16,339 bases of DNA from CAZEUZ01 sp964515805. GTDB taxonomy: Bacteria > Pseudomonadota > Gammaproteobacteria > Pseudomonadales > Cellvibrionaceae. The stretch lies in assembly GCA_964515805.1 (NCBI GenBank), contig CAZEUZ010000020.1:1-16339 (forward strand), given 5' to 3'. Shown here piece after piece: positions 1 to 6,221 of this stretch. The first letter of the stretch is position 1. Every line of letters starts with the position of its first letter. Under the pieces are notes generated by a model. That model had not been told where the DNA came from, did no database searches, and saw only the letters and a program-made list of their open reading frames with translations. A program made the translations under genes and the position numbers.

Positions 1-144
1 CATCTAAGCCGACATCTACTGGGACTTTACCAGGGAGTCAAAGGTGCCAAACAATTTCGCCGATCTATCAGCGAAAATGTACACCAACCCGATGCAGATA
101 TTGGCGTTCTCTATAAGGCGTTAGACTATGTGGCTGGTAACTGA
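1..144 (+). CDS. dusA: tRNA-dihydrouridine synthase A, C-terminal fragment (cut by window edge)
   Basis: The first frame is open from base 1 to a TGA at 142-144 and gives 47 residues. They contain RHLLGLYQGVKGAKQFRR followed by SISEN, which matches the conserved end of DusA (typically RHMLGLF-G-PGAR-WRR-LSEN). DusA reduces uridines in the D-loop of tRNAs using FMN and NADPH. The catalytic domain lies left of the window, so completeness cannot be judged, but the C-terminus reads normally to its stop. From family knowledge, dusA is a recurrent integration target for prophages and islands, which fits the phage-like and defence-like genes that follow. A hairpin about 40 bases downstream is its likely terminator. 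Confidence 0.85.
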   Translation, partial: HLSRHLLGLYQGVKGAKQFRRSISENVHQPDADIGVLYKALDYVAGN

Positions 145-183
145 TGGCAATTACTCTACTCCCGAGAACACGACTTGTTGTGC

Positions 184-207
184 CTGCAGGAAGCTGCAGT
201 AATTTTT
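184..207 (+). terminator. probable Rho-independent terminator of dusA
   Basis: CTGCAG (184-189), a GAAG loop and a second CTGCAG (194-199) form a 6-bp stem. It is followed by TAA and five T residues (203-207). It lies 40 bases after the dusA stop and on the correct strand. The stem is short, so strength is uncertain. No T run lies on the opposite side, so it would not obviously terminate the minus-strand gene ending at 261. Confidence 0.5.
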
Positions 208-260
208 GTCGATATCGTTACGCTGTTTTTTCCCCAGGTTCTCTCAGGTAATAGCATTCT

Positions 261-2642
261 TCATCCAACTACTACTAAATATTCACCAAGAACAGCCAAG
301 TCTTCATTATTACCTTCAAGCACTATCGGAGAATATCCAAAAGTATTAGTGTCAGGTCTCAGGATTACCTTCCTATTGACCAAAGTGTTCTCCTCTATAA
401 TTTTTTCACTATAGTAGACTTTCACTGTATAACTACCTCCATGATCAGGGTCTTCAATGTCACGGTGTTGCACTAATACTGTTTTTCCGTTGCGAGTACC
501 TCCTGGATTGGCCTTAAATAAACACCAAGATCCACTTGGTATACGACGATTCATAGATTCGCCAACTACATACATGACGAACATCCCCTCACTAATTTTG
601 ATATGGTCAGGCAATTCCACCCATTGGAACTCATCAAAGGATTGTTTATCACTGAAATCACCAGCCGCTGCATGCATTTCATAGATAGGAACATGCTTTT
701 TGTAGGGAATTGCTTTCTCAAAGGATACTATTGGTAGATCCAGCCTCTGATAAGGACAAGAGTTCTCATAAACTAATTCTTCTTGCCGCTGAGACCTATT
801 CATAAAATATTGTCTTGTCTCAGAATCTGTGCAGAAAATATAGCAACCTTTCTGACCTCGAGTCATTAATGTACGATAAGTATTTTTAATGATTTCATCA
901 GTTAATCGGTATGCTTTTTGTGGATATTTCTTCAACATGGATTTATAACCACGTATGGATTTATCATTAGATGAACGTTTATCAGCATCTGTAACGACAA
1001 TTCCGTTACGAATGACGAAATCGTTCCCGATAATTACGCCGATATAATCCAACTCCAATCCTTGACAGGTATGAATACAGCCAACTTGTTTAATAGAATG
1101 TTCAGCTATTATCCATGAACTACCGTCTTCAGTTAAATTCCACTGTGCTTGAAAAGCATATTCAGGAATTACAATATCGAAAGCTGACTTGTCTTTCTTA
1201 CTAATCCAGTCCCAACAATAACCTGCAACTAAGCGAGCTTTATTGGATAAGCGATTTTTATCAACTATTGCTTTACGCAACTTATGAGGGTCATCAAAAA
1301 TCTTGACTTCGTAATCTATATCATCAAGTGTTGGATTAGCAGTTTCTCGAATTTGCAGAATGTTATCTACCCAGGCTAGGTAACCATCTGATCCGTTACA
1401 ACGAAACTGTGATACTAACTCCAATTCAGTTACTGTAGATTTCAGTTCATTCGCCCAAAGCTTAATTGAATTAATGCTGCCAATATCCTGTAAAGTTACT
1501 CGCTGCGCTTCATCAATGAAAAAGATATTAAAATATGACCCTAATATCAGCTCTTTAATCTGATTCTCACCAAGATTACTATACAGACCTGATTTTTCAT
1601 TAAGCCGATGAGCTTCATCGATTATCAATGCACCAAACTGGTTAGACTCAACCTCAGTATAAACACCTGATCCCTTAAACATTTGGTCAATATGGGTCTT
1701 CTTTCTAGTGCCCGTCAGTTTTTTCTTAAAAACTTCACGAGGAGCGGCATTTTTAGAGACATACTGTACAAGTATTTCACGCTTGGTTAATTCCGCTAAT
1801 AGGTTGATGGCCACCACTGATTTACCTGTACCAGGACCACCTTTCACAATTAGGGTTTGTTTCTCTCCATGTTGGGCCTTGTGAGCTAATTGGATAGCAG
1901 TTTCGTAAACCAGCTTTTGTTCATCTATCATCAAAAACTCTGGATTGCCATTCAACATTGAAACTAATGCATCAGCCAAGTTCTTGGATGGTCTAATGAC
2001 GCCATGCTCGATACGATACAAAATACTATCACTATCACCATACCTCACATATTGTTTGAGAAACTCAGAAAGCTTTAGGGCATCTTGCGAAATGAATACT
2101 GGTGCTTTTGCTGTATGATCGGCATAGAAAGGATCATTAATTACCGAGCTAGATTTCATATTATGAAGATAAGCACAAGGCTGTAAGCGAATCGCTTCTT
2201 GCCGAACGGTTTCATTGTAGTCATCAATCAATGCTGAATAAGACCAAGCTTGATATGAAGGATGGTTCGTTTCTATTTCACCGTATTGGAAGCGCGTTTT
2301 AACAATAGCGTCTTTGCTGGTCTTTTTAACTTCTTGCCACTGTTTTAGCTCAACGATTACTGCAGTATCATTGTGATCGCGGTCTTTACCCGTAAGAATG
2401 AAATCGACTCGACGATTTGTCATAGGTAAGCTATATTCAATAGCTACTCCCGCTGAAGAGGGAATAGCTTCATCCCAGAGGATTTGGGACATATAATTCA
2501 GAGAATTTTCCCAAGACAGTTTCTCATTCCGAGGGGAGTTGCGGTTGAGTTTTCGCAGTACTTCATTCTCAATTATATCGGCAATTCTATTGGACCGAAC
2601 ATCCTCAATAAATTTCCTCTTTGTTGCTGAATAAACAATCAT
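261..2642 (-). CDS. nuclease-DUF2075 (Schlafen group 3-type) helicase with C-terminal LexA/UmuD-like S24 domain
   Basis: The 793-residue product has three visible parts. Residues about 75-102 (RRVDFILTG, then VIVELKQW) look like a PD-(D/E)XK nuclease core, with D80, E98 and K100 as candidate metal and catalytic residues. Residues about 260-610 are a DUF2075/SLFN group 3 P-loop helicase: Walker A GGPGTGKS 268-275, Walker B LIIDEAH 339-345, a second FFIDEAQR at 374-381, SQFRCNG 411-417 and a late HTCQGLELDYIGV segment near 524. Residues about 650-793 form an S24 domain: VPIYEMHAAAGDFS with an Ala660-Gly661 cleavage-site match, GESM with Ser696, and SYTVKVYY with Lys741. The gene starts 21 bases after the MazG-like gene, so they are probably one operon. 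The ribosome binding site is weak. Anti-phage defence or damage response is inferred from domain content and location; substrate and trigger are unknown. Confidence 0.85.
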   Translation of the reverse strand: MIVYSATKRKFIEDVRSNRIADIIENEVLRKLNRNSPRNEKLSWENSLNYMSQILWDEAIPSSAGVAIEYSLPMTNRRVDFILTGKDRDHNDTAVIVELKQWQEVKKTSKDAIVKTRFQYGEIETNHPSYQAWSYSALIDDYNETVRQEAIRLQPCAYLHNMKSSSVINDPFYADHTAKAPVFISQDALKLSEFLKQYVRYGDSDSILYRIEHGVIRPSKNLADALVSMLNGNPEFLMIDEQKLVYETAIQLAHKAQHGEKQTLIVKGGPGTGKSVVAINLLAELTKREILVQYVSKNAAPREVFKKKLTGTRKKTHIDQMFKGSGVYTEVESNQFGALIIDEAHRLNEKSGLYSNLGENQIKELILGSYFNIFFIDEAQRVTLQDIGSINSIKLWANELKSTVTELELVSQFRCNGSDGYLAWVDNILQIRETANPTLDDIDYEVKIFDDPHKLRKAIVDKNRLSNKARLVAGYCWDWISKKDKSAFDIVIPEYAFQAQWNLTEDGSSWIIAEHSIKQVGCIHTCQGLELDYIGVIIGNDFVIRNGIVVTDADKRSSNDKSIRGYKSMLKKYPQKAYRLTDEIIKNTYRTLMTRGQKGCYIFCTDSETRQYFMNRSQRQEELVYENSCPYQRLDLPIVSFEKAIPYKKHVPIYEMHAAAGDFSDKQSFDEFQWVELPDHIKISEGMFVMYVVGESMNRRIPSGSWCLFKANPGGTRNGKTVLVQHRDIEDPDHGGSYTVKVYYSEKIIEENTLVNRKVILRPDTNTFGYSPIVLEGNNEDLAVLGEYLVVVG

Positions 2643-2663
2643 CAGAACTATTCTTTTTGTTAT

Positions 2664-3011
2664 TTAGTACTCAATGTATTTTTTTGAGCTACCCTTCACC
2701 TTTTCAGCAGGATATTTAGTTTCATTCTTTTTAATTTTTTGTTCAACCGCTGCACTAATGTCGACACCAACTTTATCTGCTAAACGAATCAGATATAACT
2801 GAATATCGGCAATTTCGTCTGCTACAGAAGCAAGTTGATCAGCACTTAATGAGTTTGATTGTTCTTCAGTTAACCACTGAAAGCATTCTACTAGTTCGCT
2901 GACTTCAACGCTCAAGGCCATCGAAAGGTTTTTGGGAGAATGAAACTGATCCCAGTCACGAGCGCTAGCAAATTCACGTAATCGCTGCCGAACTACTTCC
3001 ATATCTTGCAT
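2664..3011 (-). CDS. MazG-like nucleotide pyrophosphohydrolase
   Basis: The product is a compact all-alpha NTP pyrophosphatase of the MazG/dCTPase (RS21-C6-like) type. Such enzymes hydrolyse (d)NTPs to NMP and pyrophosphate, often acting on non-canonical nucleotides. The metal-binding signature is EVSE (E36, E39) and DEIAD (E66, D69), preceded by the family-typical WDQFHSPKNL. I start it at the ATG at 3011 (115 residues) because GAAAGG lies 9 bases upstream. An in-frame ATG at 3032 would add seven residues but has no ribosome binding site. The length suits a single-domain family member. It is the first gene of an operon with the helicase-S24 gene, so it may alter the nucleotide pool as part of the same response. 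The substrate cannot be told from sequence. Confidence 0.85.
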   Translation of the reverse strand: MQDMEVVRQRLREFASARDWDQFHSPKNLSMALSVEVSELVECFQWLTEEQSNSLSADQLASVADEIADIQLYLIRLADKVGVDISAAVEQKIKKNETKYPAEKVKGSSKKYIEY

Positions 3012-3039
3012 ACAAAGCAACCTTTCAGACATAGCTACT

Positions 3040-3081
3040 ATTTGTATGACACCATATATTTATATGAAAAGATATACAAAT
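3040..3081. repeat. nested inverted repeats over the operon promoter (candidate operator)
   Basis: ATTTGTAT (3040-3047) is mirrored by ATACAAAT (3074-3081). CACCAT (3050-3055) is mirrored by ATGGTG (3080-3085). Both pairs flank the predicted -10 region. Such symmetry could bind a dimeric repressor or form a leader structure. The region is A/T-rich, so chance is possible. No classic LexA box (CTG-N10-CAG) is present. Confidence 0.3.
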
Positions 3082-3089
3082 GGTGACAA
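3061..3089 (-). promoter_or_regulatory. candidate promoter of the MazG/helicase operon
   Basis: On the minus strand, TTGTCA (3084-3089, five of six matches to the -35 consensus) lies 17 bases before CATATA (3061-3066, a poor -10). TATAAA two bases further on is an alternative -10. A start near 3055 would leave a leader of about 45 bases before the ATG at 3011. The surrounding inverted repeats overlap this promoter. Confidence 0.35.
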
Positions 3090-3526
3090 ACAACTTTTAG
3101 TCTAGAAACACTTGCAATTAGAGATTAACTTACACCATATTGAGCATTTAAAAACTACCAATAGAATAATATCGGCGTTTTATGATGATGATGCCAACGA
3201 CTGAGCCATCGAAACTATGAGTAATCCCAGATACCCACTGGAATTACTGCAACGAGTCATTACCGTTAGTCTCGAAACGAATAGAATCGTCAGTCACTTA
3301 CCGCCGTTGGATATTGACTAGAGGAGAATGCCTATGAACGTCTGAGGAATACATATGGATAAAAAAGTGGCTTCATCGCCGTTGATGAAGGCCTTGATCT
3401 GAAGCATCCCAAACAATGGAGGCTTCAATTACAATATGTCGTTTAATGTTAACGTAGTATGTAGTAAATTGTATCTCGTACCCTCTTGATCAAAAGATAA
3501 TTGATAAACAAACTAACAGGTGACTT
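3090..3526. other. gene-poor stretch with possible decayed coding fragments
   Basis: No convincing intact gene lies between the MazG promoter and the endolysin. Two short plus-strand frames read like protein. The first is 3217-3321, 34 residues starting MSNPRYPLELLQRVITVSLE and ending HLPPLDID before TAG. The second is 3363-3446, 27 residues containing FIAVDEGLDLKHPKQWRLQL before TAA. The first faintly recalls the start of type-2 glycerate kinases, but I do not trust that. The second I do not recognise. Both look like remnants of genes lost by deletion or frameshift. No clear plus-strand promoter for the lysis pair could be fixed here. Confidence 0.35.
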
Positions 3527-4042
3527 ATGGCAGAATTTCGCCCTGCATTTGAAAAAATGATTCACAATGAAGGAGGCTATGTCAATCACACCGTTGTTGG
3601 AGACCGTGGCGGTCAAACCTATGCGGGTATTGCGAGGAAGTTCCATCCCGATTGGCAGGGTTGGGGACTCATTGACCGCAATGACATGGATAACCCTGAA
3701 TTAACAACCTTTGTTCTACAATTTTACAAGACTCATTTTTGGGATAGATTAAAAGCTGAACAAATACACAATCAACGTATTGCTGAAAGCCTCTTCGATT
3801 TTGCGGTGAATGCCGGTGTTCGCACCGCAGTGAAATTAGCACAATTGATAGTGAATTCGACACCGGACGGCATTATAGGCCCTAAAACGCTTGAAAAAGT
3901 TAATGCTGCCGATGAGGAACTTTTCGTCGCCAAATACGCCTTGGCTAAAGTGGCGCGGTATACAGAAATTGTGAAACGCAATCGCAGCCAAAGTAAGTTC
4001 TTACTCGGCTGGCTAAATCGTACATTAAGGGGGTTATCATGA
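3527..4042 (+). CDS. phage-type endolysin, glycoside hydrolase family 108 (N-acetylmuramidase)
   Basis: The 171-residue product fits GH108 muramidases, which cut the glycan backbone of peptidoglycan. The N-terminal domain has NEGGYVN (14-20), where E15 is the expected catalytic glutamate, and DRGGQTYAGIARK (26-38). A C-terminal peptidoglycan-binding domain of the PG_binding_3 type covers roughly residues 90-165, with the motif PDGIIGPKTLEKV. No signal peptide is visible, so release would depend on a holin, and the next gene encodes one. AGGTG lies 4 bases before the ATG. It overlaps the holin gene by four bases (ATGA), implying translational coupling. No phage structural gene is nearby. Confidence 0.88.
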   Translation: MAEFRPAFEKMIHNEGGYVNHTVVGDRGGQTYAGIARKFHPDWQGWGLIDRNDMDNPELTTFVLQFYKTHFWDRLKAEQIHNQRIAESLFDFAVNAGVRTAVKLAQLIVNSTPDGIIGPKTLEKVNAADEELFVAKYALAKVARYTEIVKRNRSQSKFLLGWLNRTLRGLS

Positions 4043-4497
4043 ATTTACTCGGCATAGGTTCTATCGTAAAAAATGTCGGTGATATAGCCGATGATTTGTT
4101 TACCTCCGATGAAGAGCGTCTAAAAATTGCTCTGAAAGAAAAAGAAATTGATGCCACCCTGATTCAAAGCCAATTGAACGTCAATGCCCAAGAAGCACAG
4201 CATGGTAGTGTTTTTGTTGCGGGCTGGCGACCGTTCATTGGCTGGGTAGGCGGTATTGCACTGGCTTATCAATTTGTTTTGTATCCCCTGCTTATTTGGA
4301 TCTGGGCCTTGGGTCAGGCTCAAGGCTGGATACCCTGTTATATTGACGCGTCTCAGACTACTGGCGCTTGTACCTTCAGCACGCCACCTGTATTTGATAG
4401 TGGCCCATTGTTTGCCATTGTCACCGGCATGTTGGGTGTTGGCGGTATGCGCTCTTACGATAAACTGAAAAAAACCGACACTAAGAAGGTAAAGTAA
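4039..4497 (+). CDS. holin of the three-TM GTA/phage type
   Basis: The 152-residue product matches the holin family described as 3TM holins of gene transfer agents and phages. It has an amphipathic, charged N-terminal half (residues 1-55, probably helical), the characteristic AGWRPFIGWVGG at 61-72, hydrophobic segments at about 67-90 and 122-138, and a lysine-rich tail. Holins form pores in the inner membrane that let the endolysin reach the wall. The start ATG overlaps the endolysin stop and is preceded by a strong GGGGG ribosome binding site. No spanin gene was seen after it. It is either a functional leftover of a prophage or satellite, or a domesticated lysis module. Confidence 0.82.
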   Translation: MNLLGIGSIVKNVGDIADDLFTSDEERLKIALKEKEIDATLIQSQLNVNAQEAQHGSVFVAGWRPFIGWVGGIALAYQFVLYPLLIWIWALGQAQGWIPCYIDASQTTGACTFSTPPVFDSGPLFAIVTGMLGVGGMRSYDKLKKTDTKKVK

Positions 4498-4614
4498 GTT
4501 ATTGATTGATCGGCACTATGCGCCTGTATAGTACACACCAGGCACGACCAATCCTTCAAAAAATCTTCTTACGTCTCTTTTTCGGTATTTTTCGGATCCA
4601 CTGATTTTGAGGCT

Positions 4615-4629
4615 TCGCTGTTTCAGCGA
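4615..4629. terminator. weak hairpin between convergent genes
   Basis: TCGCTG (4615-4620), a TTT loop and CAGCGA (4624-4629) form a 6-bp hairpin between the holin stop and the stop of the minus-strand small gene at 4634. Neither side has a T run, so a terminator role for either gene is only a guess. Confidence 0.25.
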
Positions 4630-4633
4630 TTGA

Positions 4634-4816
4634 CTATGGGATGAGGTTCGATCTTTTAAGGAAATCCATACGTGCGGCGCTTTCCTCACTTGGAATTAAG
4701 GACTCGAATTCATCTTTTTGGCCACTTTTAACAATACTTTCTATTTCCTTTGCTGTTAAAGCTTCGCCTTTGATTACTTTTTCGAGTAGCGCTTGATTTT
4801 CTGATGATAATGCCAT
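4634..4816 (-). CDS. small hypothetical protein (60 aa)
   Basis: An ATG at 4816 with GCGGAAA about 7 bases upstream opens a 60-residue frame rich in Glu, Lys, Ser and Ala. It has no membrane segment, signal peptide or cysteine. The predicted structure is mostly helical (ENQALLEKVIKG, ALTAKEIESIVKSG, EESAARMDFLKRSN). The composition is like a real soluble protein, and it reads against the lysis genes. I do not recognise the family. Its place beside a lysis cassette suggests a phage-derived or regulatory small protein, but nothing in the sequence shows this. Confidence 0.5.
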   Translation of the reverse strand: MALSSENQALLEKVIKGEALTAKEIESIVKSGQKDEFESLIPSEESAARMDFLKRSNLIP

Positions 4817-4894
4817 TTTTATTTCCGCTCTATTTTTGTCAATGAATGTGATAAAGGGTTTCTAGTTGATGAAGGTTGATGATAGTTCGGCTAA

Positions 4895-4999
4895 CTATTT
4901 TTATCAACGCCGATTGTGTACATTGCCCCACAGCACCCCCCATTGAGAATTGATGTCACTGAACTGGCAAAAGCGGTTGTAGCTGAAATGAATGGGTAG
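4895..4999 (+). pseudogene. possible coding remnant without a good start
   Basis: A frame open from 4895 to TAG at 4997-4999 ends with 27 residues from a GTG at 4916 that read like protein (VYIAPQHPPLRIDVTELAK, then AVVAEMNG). There is no ATG or ribosome binding site. The family is not recognised. It is either the tail of a decayed gene or a chance frame. It sits in an otherwise empty stretch from 4817 to 5067. Confidence 0.25.
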
Positions 5000-5067
5000 T
5001 GCACATTCACCTGCAACACTATCTAGACCTATTAGGGAGGAGAAAGTCAAATAGCATACCATCTACC

Positions 5068-5229
5068 CTAATGGTATACCCACTGAGCGTTGTCCAGTCG
5101 CGTCTTCCTCCAGGTACGGTAATCGTCCACCCATTTCTTCTTCAAATGCAACCTCGGATTGGCGGATAAATCCTTCGCAATCTGGCCGTCATGCCTGTTT
5201 GAGAAGTCTGCAGCAAACTTACTAATCAA
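5068..5229 (-). CDS. small hypothetical protein, TTG start, coupled to the RDD gene
   Basis: The same frame extends upstream to an ATG at 5295, deep inside the RDD gene. I prefer the TTG at 5229, because GGAGG lies 6 bases before it and the TTG overlaps the RDD stop codon as TTGA, a common coupling arrangement. The 53-residue product is basic and aromatic, with WVDDYRTWRKTRLDNAQWVY near its end and RHDGQIAKDLSANPRL before it. It has no membrane segment. I do not recognise it. A hairpin, ATACCAT (5056-5062) with ATGGTAT (5071-5077), spans its stop codon but has no T run. Confidence 0.45.
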   Translation of the reverse strand: MISKFAADFSNRHDGQIAKDLSANPRLHLKKKWVDDYRTWRKTRLDNAQWVYH

Positions 5230-5945
5230 CAATTTCCTCCACGTTTTTGCATCAGCTCTGGTGGTGTCGGACCATAGAATACGTAGGTTTTGCAAATCAT
5301 GTCATGCAAGCCTCGTTTTTTCGAAGTGAATGCAATCATAATAAACCCGATCCCAAAAATGAGAGCAGACAGATTTGCAGCAAAAAATCGACCCAGTGCC
5401 CTTAGCCAAGAAATTTGATGGCCTTCCTGATCTGTAACTCGAATCCCGAGAACTTTCCCTCCTAAAGTGGTTTGATATTTTGACGACCACATCAAAGTGA
5501 AATAAGTCAAAAATATCGCTGATTCGATAAGTCCACCCATAACTTGATATTTCCCTCCAAAATCAGGGTGACTTTCTTCAAGTTCGAAAAATTCCGTAAA
5601 AAAAGTCGTAGCTCCAGATTTTTCTTCTGTTGCGTTAATTATGGAAGTGGCTGTCCGGCCTTTGTGATCTCTGGACACTTCACGATACTTTCTTTTTATA
5701 ACAGTCGTGCCGTCCGGTTGGGTTTCCGTGTTCTCTTCAAGAACTGTTCTTTGACTTTCACTATGTTTATTGATTCCCAACTCCCCGTCAAAAACGATAC
5801 TGTCTAAAGCCCCCAGAAGAATAAAAACTGGCACGAGAGCTAATATATCGATAAGCCCGGCACCCAATCGGCGCCAAAAGCCGCCGAACTTCAGCATCTG
5901 CTGTTCAGTAGAAAATTCTGTCTGAGAATGTTCCGTTTTATTCAT
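5226..5945 (-). CDS. RDD family membrane protein
   Basis: The 239-residue product carries the RDD signature: FWRRLGAGLID at 23-33 (Arg26 and Asp33), a first membrane segment at about 29-48, a second at about 137-154, LGGKVLGIRVTDQEG at 161-175, a third at about 187-207, and SKKRGLHDMICKTYV (Asp215) near the end. RDD proteins are poorly defined; some act in ion exchange or accompany other membrane systems. The 85-residue hydrophilic segment between the first two membrane segments (about 50-135), rich in Glu, Thr and Lys, is longer than usual and makes this member distinctive. The start has AAGG/TAGG upstream. It lies downstream of tRNA-Leu on the same strand but beyond a strong palindrome. Confidence 0.8.
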   Translation of the reverse strand: MNKTEHSQTEFSTEQQMLKFGGFWRRLGAGLIDILALVPVFILLGALDSIVFDGELGINKHSESQRTVLEENTETQPDGTTVIKRKYREVSRDHKGRTATSIINATEEKSGATTFFTEFFELEESHPDFGGKYQVMGGLIESAIFLTYFTLMWSSKYQTTLGGKVLGIRVTDQEGHQISWLRALGRFFAANLSALIFGIGFIMIAFTSKKRGLHDMICKTYVFYGPTPPELMQKRGGNC

Positions 5946-5987
5946 TACGAGCCTACCTTGCCTGGGTTTCGGATAAGAAATGTGATC

Positions 5988-6020
5988 TAGACATCCACAT
6001 TCTAAGAATGTGGATGTCTA
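5988..6020. repeat. perfect 33-bp palindrome (16-bp arms, 1-base centre)
   Basis: TAGACATCCACATTCT (5988-6003) and AGAATGTGGATGTCTA (6005-6020) are exact reverse complements around a single A. The hairpin lies 30 bases past the encoded CCA of tRNA-Leu and 42 bases upstream of the RDD start, so it could end the tRNA transcript. There is no T run on either side, so it is not a canonical intrinsic terminator. A dispersed repeat or protein-binding site is also possible. Confidence 0.7.
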
Positions 6021-6050
6021 TACGTTATTGGAATTTATTGAATTATCAAG

Positions 6051-6137
6051 TGGTGCCCAGGAGAGGACTTGAACCTCCACGACCGTAAGGCCACTAGCAC
6101 CTGAAGCTAGCGTGTCTACCAATTTCACCACCTGGGC
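6051..6137 (-). tRNA. tRNA-Leu, anticodon CAG
   Basis: The minus strand gives an 87-base class II tRNA. The acceptor arm GCCCAGG pairs with CCTGGGC, the D-loop includes AAATTGGTAGAC, and the anticodon loop TTCAGGT gives anticodon CAG, which reads CUG. The long variable arm (TGGCCGTAAGGTC) is typical of tRNA-Leu. The T-arm is GGTTCAAGTCC, and the 3' end is ACCA with CCA encoded. A good promoter lies just upstream. No integrase or duplicated tRNA end was seen beside it. Confidence 0.96.
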
Positions 6138-6185
6138 AAGGTACAGGATATTGCGGAAAACTTCGTCGATAAAATCGATTTAACC

Positions 6186-6215
6186 ATTATACCGATTACC
6201 CTGTTTTTGTGTAAA
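6186..6215 (-). promoter_or_regulatory. sigma-70 type promoter for tRNA-Leu
   Basis: On the minus strand, TTTACA (6210-6215) and a perfect TATAAT (6186-6191) are separated by 18 bases. The start would fall near 6179, about 40 bases before the mature tRNA end at 6137. It lies just past the stop of the EamA gene, so the tRNA is probably a separate transcription unit. Confidence 0.7.
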
Positions 6216-6221
6216 CAGACC

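Noticed and set aside
3012..3032. Longer MazG-like protein starting at the ATG at 3032
   Set aside because: No ribosome binding site precedes it, whereas GAAAGG sits 9 bases before the ATG at 3011 and the family normally starts there.
3011..3100. LexA (SOS) box upstream of the MazG-helicase operon
   Set aside because: No CTG-N10-CAG pattern is present; the inverted repeats there have a different sequence, so SOS control is not supported.
3217..3321. Start of a type-2 glycerate kinase
   Set aside because: Only a loose resemblance around HLPPLD and no downstream glycine-rich kinase motif; too weak to name.
5302..5490. Separate 62-residue minus-strand gene inside the RDD region
   Set aside because: It is a shifted frame of the RDD gene, whose own frame carries the conserved motifs.
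6051..6137. tRNA-Leu as the attachment site of a mobile element
   Set aside because: No integrase and no repeated tRNA 3' end could be seen in the window.
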